Source of the DNA: CAWATZ01 sp963784995
GTDB lineage: Bacteria > Planctomycetota > Planctomycetia > Gemmatales > Gemmataceae
Direction of reading: 5' to 3'
Assembly (NCBI GenBank): GCA_963784995.1
Contig: CAWATZ010000002.1
Span: 1,488,001-1,552,000 of the forward strand
Length of the DNA stretch: 64,000 nt
This document shows, piece after piece, positions 16,045 to 23,772 of this stretch (the stretch's first letter is position 1; each line of letters begins with the position of its first letter). The position numbers and the translations under genes were made by a program. The notes under the pieces were generated by a model. That model was not told the origin of the DNA. It did not search any database and saw nothing but the letters and a program-made list of their open reading frames with translations.

Positions 16045-17691
16045 TTAGCGCACAAATCGCCGGCTGCTCATGGCCGGGCGCATCGACACCACCACTGAAT
16101 GGCGGAACTGTGGTGTGCTGACGATCGCTTCGCCCGTGCCCAGCAAGGGGCAGTGGGCCCACATCTCCTGGGTGATGTCGCCGGTGGTCGCGATCAGCGT
16201 GTCCAGGTTGTGCAAGCTGCGCAGGGTATGCACGATGCGAATGTTGCACAGCTCGAAAATCTCCGGCGGCAGGTGCCCGGGCTGCTGGCTGACGAAGGTC
16301 ACCGAGAGCCAGCGCTTTCGGCCACGGCGCGTCACGTTGCGAAGCATTTGCATGGTGGCCTGGGTGGTGTGGATCTTTTCGCGATTCATGAACGAATGCG
16401 CTTCCTCGATGACCAGCAGCGTCGGCGGGGCATCGTCGTGGGCCAGCTTGTAGGCAAACGCCTTGCGCAGCAGGTCGGCCGTCACCAGGTTCTTGACGGT
16501 ATCGTTGGCCACGCTGACGTCGATGACGCTGACCCGCCCGGGCTTGAGCATCACGGCCGGGTTCAGCCCGCCCATCCTGGGTTGATCGAAGACGCCGGAG
16601 TGGACCAGCGCCTGGAGCTTCGTTCCCAGGCCGATGTAATCGACCGACTCGGTGGTCCGCGTCGAGCGTTCCTGGGCCCGGCTGCACAGGAACGGCAAGG
16701 TAAAGGGGAGCTTCGCCTGGGGCGAGGCGTCGAGCAGCTCGTACAGCCGTTCCATGTCGTTGGTCGGCGTGCGCGATTGAAACCGCGACAGGAAATGATC
16801 GATGCAGTCCAGCAGGGCGTTCCTCTCTCCCAGGGTCGTTTGCAGCAGCTCCATGGTGATGCTGCTGTCGAAGTCCGCCATGCGCAGGGTGAACGGCTCG
16901 CTGCCGGCGCGATCGCTCTTGCAGCCGACCGGGTAGTAAACGTGAAGGTCGGCCAGTCCTTGCGGTTGCCGGCCGAAATGGGCCAGGCGCTCGAAGAGAT
17001 GCGTTTGCGTGCTGGGCCTGTCCATGTCGACGTACTCGGCCTCCAGGTCGAGGACGACGACGGCCCAGCCGTGGGCAGCGGCTTCCTCGATCAGCACCTG
17101 GACCGAGTTCGACTTGCCGGCCCCGACCGTGCCGAAGATGCCGACGTTGCGCGGCAGCACGTCCTTGTTATTGCTCTGCAAGCTCACGCCAATGTCCGGC
17201 CGGCCGAGCAGGTGTCCCAGCACCATGTCGCCTTCCAGTCCGAGCATGGAGCGCACGGCATCGGCGGGCAGTTCAAAGACCGCGGAGCCTGCGGCGGGGC
17301 GGTTGTTGGTGTCGTGGGTGTGGTTGCCGACCAGTTCGCCCTGGATCTCCACCTCGGCCAGGATCTCGCCGTTGCCCTCCGCCGGCCCGGAAAAGAAGGG
17401 GCCGCCCAGCAAACGCCCCAGGAACACCGTTTTGGTGTCCGCGGCGTCGAGGATGGTGACAAATTGATTGCGGAGGATGCGAGCCCGCTTTTGGTAGGTG
17501 GCCCGGATGCGCACGCGCTCATTGGTGGCGCTGGCAACGTCGGGGGCCACGGAACCCAGCCGGAGCAGGTCGTTCGGAGTCTGGATGCTCACAGGGCCAT
17601 TCCCCCTTTCGCTGACGGGAAAGGGCTGAACCACCGCAGAAGCGGACGCGACCGTTTCCGCTGTCAGCTCAATTCTCGTTCCCGGCATCAA
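16045..17691 (-). CDS. HerA/DUF87-type ATP-binding protein
   Basis: Protein of 548 residues. Residues about 45-170 form an N-terminal beta-barrel (HAS-barrel-like) region. It is followed by an RecA/FtsK-like ATPase core with Walker A FGTVGAGKSNSVQVLIEEAA (about residue 190), Walker B TLLVIEEAHSFMNREK, an arginine-rich TRRGRKRWLSV segment and the VSQQPGHLPPEIFELCNIRI sensor region. These are hallmarks of the HerA hexameric DNA translocase group, which often works with the nuclease NurA; no NurA is seen here. It is divergent from the double-FHA gene with about 200 bases between the starts, suggesting shared regulation. Confidence 0.85.
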   Translation of the reverse strand: MMPGTRIELTAETVASASAVVQPFPVSERGNGPVSIQTPNDLLRLGSVAPDVASATNERVRIRATYQKRARILRNQFVTILDAADTKTVFLGRLLGGPFFSGPAEGNGEILAEVEIQGELVGNHTHDTNNRPAAGSAVFELPADAVRSMLGLEGDMVLGHLLGRPDIGVSLQSNNKDVLPRNVGIFGTVGAGKSNSVQVLIEEAAAHGWAVVVLDLEAEYVDMDRPSTQTHLFERLAHFGRQPQGLADLHVYYPVGCKSDRAGSEPFTLRMADFDSSITMELLQTTLGERNALLDCIDHFLSRFQSRTPTNDMERLYELLDASPQAKLPFTLPFLCSRAQERSTRTTESVDYIGLGTKLQALVHSGVFDQPRMGGLNPAVMLKPGRVSVIDVSVANDTVKNLVTADLLRKAFAYKLAHDDAPPTLLVIEEAHSFMNREKIHTTQATMQMLRNVTRRGRKRWLSVTFVSQQPGHLPPEIFELCNIRIVHTLRSLHNLDTLIATTGDITQEMWAHCPLLGTGEAIVSTPQFRHSVVVSMRPAMSSRRFVR

Positions 17692-17894
17692 TTGCCGATT
17701 TCAAGCTGCTGTCAATCAAAGACTTACTACGAGTACCGTAGTTCACAAACGCAGCTGGAGCAACAAACGACTGCTCTTGCCCGCCCCTTGCCGCAGCCGG
17801 AGCGATGCACCTGTGCCAGGAGGAGAAGTGTTGCCAACCCCGTGCAGCGAAGTGTATGGTGAAGCGTCATGAACCCGTTCCAAACGGATTGCTT

Positions 17895-19371
17895 ATGAGT
17901 TCCTCCCAGCGAGACCTGTTTGCGGCGGACTGCGCCCTGACCGGGCCGCTGGAGTTCTCTGTCTCGGCAGTGGGCCAGCCTCCGCGGCAGCACCAGCTGG
18001 CTCAGCCCTGGGCCCTGGTCGGGCGGAAGACAGGGATGACCCTGCAGCTGGACGACGTCGCCGTCAGCCAGCGCCACGCTTATCTGCAGGTCCTGGGGAG
18101 CAGGCTCTTTGCGGTCGATCTGGAAAGCAGGACTGGCCTGAGCCTGGACGGCATCCGGAGGCATGCCACCTGGATCGATCCCGGTCAAAACCTGGCCGTG
18201 GGCCCTTACCAGCTCCAGCTCCAGGCTCCTCCGCCCCCGGCTTCGCCCACCCACCCGGTTCCCAGCGGCGACCCGCTGAAGGAGCTGCCGGAAACCGAGC
18301 CTGCCTTGCTGGCCTCGATTGATTTCTACCTCGGCACCAAGCGGATCGGCCGCTGGCGCATGAATCGTCTGCTGGCCCTGGTCGGCAGCTCGGCCCGGTG
18401 TCGGGTGCGGCTGCGCGACACGTCCGTCTCCCGGGTTCACTGCAGCCTGGTGGCTACCCCCCGGGGCGTCTGGGTGGTCGATCTGCGGAGCCGGATGGGG
18501 ACCCGGCTGCGTGGCGAGCTGATTGGCCTGGCTCGGCTGGAGGAGGGCGACACGCTGCAGATTGGTACTTTTTTCCTGCGCATCAACTATCAGCGGCCAG
18601 CCGTGGGGGCGGCTCCCACCCCACACACGTACCCGGCGGGACCGGTGGACCTCGCCGCCAATCCTCCCCTGGTGCTGCGCGGCGGGGCGTGGCACGGTCG
18701 GGAGACCGTGCCACAACCGGGGTTGCTCACACCGCCCACGGCCTTGGCGGCAGGGAATGAGCCGAACCTGCTGGTCCCGCTGATGCAGCACTTCCAGACC
18801 TTGCAGCAGCAGATGTTCGACCAGTTCCAGCAGACCATGGTGATGGTGGTTCAGATGCTCACCTCGATGCACCAGGAACAGGCCTCCCTGGTCCGCGAGG
18901 AACTGCGTCTGTTCCGCAACGCCACCGAGGAGCTGAACCGCCTGGAGGCGCAGCTCCGGAGCAACCGCGTCCCGTCGCAAGCCCCTCCGAGCCCGGCCAC
19001 GCCTGCCGCGGAGAGCAAGGAAGCGAGCGGTCCGCAGCCGGCCGAAGCGCAGGCTGGCCCTCCTGCGTGCCTGCACGCAGGCGTGCAGCCCGGAGCGAAC
19101 GGAGGCGTGCAGCCGAGCGACCGGAACGCCACGGAGTGCGTTCCCTACCGGCCTGACTCCCTTCCCCGAGCTCCCCGGACCTCCCTGCCCACAAGCCCAG
19201 AGCGCGAGCGACGGGACGGCTCCCTCCCCCGCCGGGACCGAGCCCGCAAGCAAGGGAGAGGCCGGCACGGACGTGAACATTCACGGCTGGATCAGCCAGC
19301 GCATTGCCCAGCTCCAGACCGAGCGCCAGAGCTGCTGGCAGCGCATCCTCGGCTTCCTGCGTGGCGGCTGA
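17895..19371 (+). CDS. Protein with two FHA domains (frameshifted near C-terminus)
   Basis: Phosphothreonine-binding scaffold. FHA domain 1 covers about residues 30-110 (WALVGRKTGMTLQLDDVAVS, QRHAYLQV) and FHA domain 2 about 140-225 (LVGSSARCRVRLRDTSVSRV, HCSLV). A proline-rich linker and a coiled-coil-like segment (MQHFQTLQQQMFDQFQQTM) follow. The natural end appears to be IHGWISQRIAQLQTERQ through LGFLRGG with stop at 19371, in another frame from the body, so one indel lies between about 19100 and 19250. A 26-base palindrome (18689-18714) and a half element (19123-19148) are embedded in the linker. Start MSSSQRDLF was chosen over two upstream in-frame ATGs because the extra residues are not FHA-like. 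Confidence 0.85.
18689..18714. repeat. 26-base palindrome inside the FHA gene
   Basis: GTGGCACGGTC-GGGA-GACCGTGCCAC, 11-base perfect arms and a 4-base loop. It is read in frame as WHGRETVPQ in the linker after the second FHA domain. It looks like a mobile palindrome tolerated in disordered protein. Confidence 0.75.
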
Positions 19372-19392
19372 AGCGACCGGCGTGGGGGTCAA

Positions 19393-20561
19393 TCACTGAC
19401 CGGGAGGCGACCCCAGCTTCACGGAGACGGTGAGGCTCTGGTCGCCGCGCTGGAGCTGGAGCTTGACCTCGGCACCGGGTTTGAGCCCCTGAAGCACCTT
19501 GATCAGATCGGCCACTTTGCCGATCTTGGTCTCTCCCAGCGCCAGAACCTTGTCGCCTGTCTTGAGACCCGCCCGCTCGGCCGGACTGTCTTTGCTCACC
19601 TGAGAGACGGTGGTGGTGTCTTTCTCGAAGCTCAGGCCCAGGTAGGCACGATTCTGGCCGGGCCGGACCGGAGCCGGCACCTTGGTGCCATCGGCGCGCA
19701 GGTTGAGCCTGCTCGGCTTGCCGTCCTTTTCCAGCTCCAGCTGGTAGACCACGCGCGGCTCCTTCAGCGGCGAAACTGCAGGCCAGCCCGGATCTCGAAT
19801 TGCGCAACGCTCTCGACCTTGCCGCCGGGGACTTCCTTGGCCAGGGCGTCCGCGACCGCTTTGGGGAGGTCCTTCTCGGCGATCGCCTTCCACAGGTGGG
19901 GAATGACGCCTTCCGGAGAGGCGACCATCTCGCGTTTGGTCCCCTTGTGGAGGAACTCGATCTCATAGGTCAGCACGTCCACGGTGCCGCTCGGGTCCTG
20001 GTACACTTCCGTGGTGATCTGGATGACGACCGCGTCGGGATACAGCTCCTTGATGGCCTTGACGGCCTTGCTGGCCTTCTGAGGGATTTCGATCTCTTTC
20101 TTGCCCTCGGCCGGCGGTTCCTTCTTGTCTTTGACCGGCTCCTTGTCCGCGATCGCCCGCACGTTCACATGCTTGCCATCGGGCGACACCTGCACCCGCG
20201 AGCGCTTGCCGTCCTTGACGACCGTTACCTGGTACGACTGCACCCTGGGCTTGTCGAAGGCGACGTATTTCAGCGTGTGCCGGATCTCCTGCTTCTGGCT
20301 CTTCTTGATGGCCGCCCCGGGAGCATTCTTGGCGGCGGCCTCGGTGATCTCCTTGGGGAGGTCCTTTGGCTCCACGCTTGTGACCGTCACCCCCTTTTTG
20401 AAGGCCTCCTGGAGGGCCTGGAGGGGATTGGGCTGCTTGCCGTCGTCCTTTTTGGGCGCTGGTTTCGGCTTTTCATCCCCACGCAAGCCACCGGTCGCGG
20501 CGACCAGCAGAGCGGCCAGCGCCAGGCCGGCAGCGAACTTATAAGCGTCTCGCAATGACAT
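19393..20561 (-). CDS. Secreted protein with PepSY-like repeats and a C-terminal PDZ domain (frameshifted)
   Basis: About 389 residues after restoring one C in CGCCGCTGAAGG near base 19770, which otherwise creates a stop. It starts MSLRDAYKFAAGLALAALLV, a signal peptide, behind an AGGAGG ribosome site. The middle has repeated PepSY/BLIP-like units (KAVKAIKELYPDAVVIQITT, and LPKAVADALAKEVPGGKVES with a YEIEF strand). The C-terminal part is a PDZ domain (AYLGLSFEKDTTTVSQVSKD, SPAERAGLKTGDKVLALG). It probably acts in the periplasm as a protein-binding or inhibitor-like factor; substrate unknown. It is downstream of tolC on the same strand, about 200 bases away. Confidence 0.8.
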
Positions 20562-20768
20562 GGTATCCTCCTGGTTTCGGGTTGTAATGCGGGACAGTAA
20601 CAAGACGAGCGGGAGTGGTCGAACGAACAGACCGGTGGCTGGCCGTTTAAGCTGTTCGACCCGGAGGACTTCGTTTGCAGTAGCAGGCGGGCAGGTCTTC
20701 ACCCAGCGCCGGCCACGATGTCGCCGACCAGCAGGACGAGCAGCCCTACCACGATCGCCGCTTTTCTC

Positions 20769-22642
20769 CTACGGCGTCGAGCCCAGCGGAGGAAGGAGCG
20801 TGCCGAGTTCGAGGAGCGGATCGGGCAGGGCGGTGTTGGGGCCGCGGGGCTGCTCGGGTGGTTTGACTGGTGCGGGGGGCTGCTCAGGCCGTGGGGGAAC
20901 CTGGAGCTGTTCATACCCGGACCGACCGCTTCCTCCTTGCGGGGATTGGGCGAGGCTGGGACCGGCTTGAGGGAGTCTTGGTGGAGCAGGGCAGCCGCAC
21001 CCAAACAAACCGCCGCCGAGGGCTTGATAGACGCCCACGACGGCAGACAGCTGCTGCTGTTTGGTTTCGATCAAGAGCAGTCTCGCCTCCCAGAGGTCAC
21101 GCTGGGCGAAGAGCACGTCAACGTACGTGGAGCGGCCATAATTAAAAAGGTCGGTGGCAATTGTGACTGAGGCATTGAGCGCTTCCACCTGCTGCTTCCT
21201 GACCTCGATGCTGTTGCGGTAGTACTCCACCTTGGACACGCGGTTGACAACCTCGGTGTAGGCGTTGAGGATGACGCGCTGGTAGTTGTAGACGTTCCGC
21301 AATTGCGTGGCGTTCGCGGTTTTGTAGTCGGCCTGGATCGCTTTCTTGTTGACCAACGGCGTGATCATGTCAGCAGAGGTGTTGACAAGCAAGGCTTCCG
21401 GAGTCCAGAACAGATATTTTGGGTTGAAGGCCTGGAAACCAACGGGACTGTACGGCCCATTGGGGCCAAGGGGGCCGGCGATGGCCAGCTGAGGAAAGAA
21501 GCGGGCCCGGGCCGCCTTCACGTCGAGCCCGGCAGCCTCCAGCTCGCGCTCGGCCTGGCGGATGTCGGGTCGATTCGCAAGCAGCTGCGCGGGCACTCCG
21601 ACGTTCAGCGCATGCAGGTTCAGATCGTAGTAATTGTCCCTTGGCCGAAGCGTTTCGGCCACTGGCCGAAGCGTTTCGGCCACCCAGCCAGGCTGCCAGA
21701 GATAAGGCAGGCCTCCAGCCTGTCCCATGGCCGAAGCGACGGTTAAAGCCGAAGTGACGTTCTGAGCCGTGGAAGCCACATTCATGCGTTCGACAGGCTG
21801 CGGGAGGCGACCGACGAGAAAGTTGATCCGGTTCTCGAGCTCGATGATCGCCTGCCTGGTGATCAGCCTTTGGCTCTGGTTACTGCGGATCTCGGCCCGG
21901 AAACGCTGGACAGGCAGCTCGGTGCTGCGGCCAAATTGCTTCAAGACCATGGTCTTGCTGAGGCTAGCCTGCTGAAGCGCGATAATTTGATCCAGGTTCT
22001 CAATCCGTTTGTCCAGCGCCAGAAGCCCGTAATAACTCTCGGCAACCTCCGCGACCAGACGGGTCACGACGTAGTTCCGCCCCTCATTGGTGGCGAGGAA
22101 GCGCAGCTTGGCCGAGTCCCGGAGATTCCGCAGCATCCTCCAGATGTCCAGCTCCCAGGAGATGTCGGCGGCCACCAGGAAATTGCCCAGCAGCTCGGGA
22201 AAGTGCTTGCCGGGGAGATATTCGAGGTCTTTCTCGGCGGCGCCCAAAGCAGTGAACTGGCTGTATCTCTCCACCCCCGCGCCAGCCCGAGCGAGACGAA
22301 GGGAAGGTACGCCCCTGACCGCCCCAGGACCACGTTGCTGGCGATCTGGACGTCCTGAGCCAGGATCTTCAGCTCCTGGTTGCCGACCAGTGCCTGGCAG
22401 ATCAAGCGGTTAAGCAGCGGGTCATTGAAAAAATCTTCGATCGGGACCTGAGAGGAGTTTTCCAGGCTGTCGGCTCCAGGGAAGCCTGCCTGGTAGCTGC
22501 CCGGCAGGCCTGGTCCCGGCTCCGCCTGACGGAGAGGGGGGATTCCACAGGCCGGCAGGAGCAGCAGCAAGCTGCACGTGATCGCGCTCGCAATCACGTG
22601 CTTCGCATGCCTGGTGTTCAACAATCTTCCCGAAAGGTTCAT
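20769..22642 (-). CDS. TolC/NodT-type outer membrane efflux lipoprotein (frameshifted)
   Basis: Outer membrane channel of the neighbouring RND pump. MNLSGRLLNTRHAKH leads to a lipobox (LLLLLPAC), so it is lipid-anchored like NodT. Two OEP repeats follow (ELKILAQDVQIA; NRPDIRQAERELEAAGLDVK; NYGRSTYVDVLFAQRDLWEA). A frameshift near 22275 (one G missing from a GGGGG run) separates N-terminus and body; corrected length is about 624 residues. An in-frame insert between VERMNV and YDLNLHALNVGVPAQLL is encoded by the repeat at 21643-21740 and carries a tandem AETLRPVAETLRP. The C-terminal 80 residues are proline-rich. The ATG at 22642 follows an AAGGATGAGG ribosome site. Confidence 0.9.
21643..21740. 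repeat. Repeat element inserted in frame in tolC, copy 1
   Basis: A 66-base unit (21674-21739) starting TTTCGGCCA and ending TGGCCGAAGCGA, i.e. with inverted ends, and a preceding 21-base tandem duplication (GGCCGAAGCGTTTCGGCCA twice). The unit is about 82% identical over 66 bases, by eye, to 23056-23121. In tolC it encodes MGQAGGLPYLWQPGWVAET. Confidence 0.8.
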
Positions 22643-22647
22643 GCCCC

Positions 22648-22790
22648 TCATCCTTGGAGAGGAGTTTGTGCTTGTCGGCAATCCCACCAAACAAGGAATA
22701 GGCGCCCTGGACGTCCTGAGCCAGGATCTTCAGCTCCCGATTGCCGGTCAGTGCCTCGTCGATCAAGCACCTGAGCACCGGATCATTAGA
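22648..22790 (-). pseudogene. Chimeric scar: tolC fragment joined to RND C-terminus fragment
   Basis: In one frame this region reads RCLIDEALTGNRELKILAQD, matching the tolC segment LICQALVGNQELKILAQDV. It then continues as LFGGIADKHKLLSKDEGHEP followed by FGKIVEH, which matches the end of the RND permease (LCGKLADGRKLLKDEVDEPL, SEVAEH). The DNA also aligns to both (22347-22430 and 24262-24330). It is therefore a leftover of a recombination between copies of an RND operon, and carries no start or full domain of its own. Confidence 0.75.
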
Positions 22791-22864
22791 CTTTATGCCT
22801 GATAAGAATAGGGTGGCGGGACGTTACACTCTGAGAGCAGAAAACGCAATAGCAGGTGGCGTGT

Positions 22865-22926
22865 CCAGAAGCCGCTTGCGGCTTAGCGCAAGCCCGCTGG
22901 TGCGCTAAGCCGCAAGCGGCTTCTGG
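22865..22926. repeat. Palindromic element between lipoprotein and tolC
   Basis: Arms of 26 bases (CCAGAAGCCGCTTGCGGCTT plus AGCGCA, and complement) around the loop AGCCCGCTGG. The arm itself contains the inner palindrome AGCCGC-TT-GCGGCT. Found once in this window. Confidence 0.85.
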
Positions 22927-23023
22927 AACAGACCTTAAGCCGGCATTGTGAGCGGTTGGGTGGAGGAGGCAGTTCCGGGAGGGGATGAGTGACAGAGGTG
23001 GGCTGAACGGCTTGAGCATGCAC

Positions 23024-23539
23024 TTACGGATAAGTGGCCTTCTTGCTCTTCATCATTTCGGCCATCCAGCCGGGCTGCCAGAGCGCGGGCAGTCCTATCG
23101 CCTGTCCCCAGGCCGAAGCGATGTTCGAGGCCGAATAGCCCTCGGTCATTTCCTGTGTCAATGGAGGAGGAATTGCTGCCTGTGGCGGTGGGGCAGGAAC
23201 CTGTGGCACAGGTGGGACAGGGGTTGGCTGATTTACGTAGCAGTACGTCACCACGTAAGGCCACGTCACAACATCGCCGAGAAGACTGAGCGGCAGGTCC
23301 GCGGCGCAGAGCAGCATGAGTCCCACCTGTGGACGTTGCGCCGACTCCGACTCGGGGGGTGTCCTGAAGCAACATTCTCCGTTTGCCGCCATCTTAATAC
23401 ACGACACGTCTTTGCTCACTCCGCCGAAAGGGGTCTTCCCACCCTCACAACCCGGCTTGACCAGGTTTGCAACTGTCCCGCATCCCGCGATTGGCAGGCT
23501 GGAGAGCAGCAAAGCAACACAGATTGCGCGAAAGGCCAT
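23024..23539 (-). CDS. YceK/YidQ-like lipoprotein
   Basis: Protein of 171 residues starting MAFRAICVALLLSSLPIAGC, a signal peptide ending in a lipobox (PIAGC). Residues about 35-105 resemble the YceK/YidQ (DUF1375) group: TPFGGVSKDV and LCAADLPLSLLGDVVTWPYV. The C-terminal third is proline-rich and ends in a stretch encoded by repeat copy 2 (WGQAIGLPALWQPGWMAEMM). It lies between the RND permease and the TolC-like channel on the same strand, so it may be co-expressed and envelope-located. Its job is unknown. Confidence 0.75.
   Translation of the reverse strand: MAFRAICVALLLSSLPIAGCGTVANLVKPGCEGGKTPFGGVSKDVSCIKMAANGECCFRTPPESESAQRPQVGLMLLCAADLPLSLLGDVVTWPYVVTYCYVNQPTPVPPVPQVPAPPPQAAIPPPLTQEMTEGYSASNIASAWGQAIGLPALWQPGWMAEMMKSKKATYP
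23056..23121. repeat. Repeat element, copy 2 (in lipoprotein gene)
   Basis: The 66-base unit has TTTCGGCCA at one end and GGCCGAAGCGA at the other, matching 21674-21739. Here it encodes the last 30 or so residues of the lipoprotein and probably extended or replaced its original end. Confidence 0.78.
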
Positions 23540-23651
23540 CTCTTCGCCCCCCTGGAATGGAGCGTGAGGATAGCAACTGGGCACGACCGTGCAAGACCAA
23601 AATGACCGTTCGGGTGTCCCTCTCGAATTTGGCGGTGAGGGGTTGCAGCTA

Positions 23652-23738
23652 CCGAGCCGCGCACGCAGCGCAGCGGAGTAAGCGGCCCGCGGCAGCCCGC
23701 AGGGCCGCTTACTCCGCTGCGCTGCGTGCGCGGCTCGG
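23652..23738. repeat. Long palindromic element between RND permease and lipoprotein
   Basis: Arms of 37 bases (CCGAGCCGCGCACGCAGCGC, AGCGGAGTAAGCGGCCC and complement) with a 13-base loop GCGGCAGCCCGCA. It follows the RND stop by about 35 bases on the minus strand and could also act as a terminator or mRNA stabiliser. Confidence 0.88.
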
Positions 23739-23772
23739 CAAGTGATCGCTCTGGGGGCAGGCCGTGACCAGC

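Noticed and set aside
16099..17862. A 587-residue plus-strand frame
   Set aside because: Antisense shadow of the HerA-like ATPase gene, which has clear Walker motifs.
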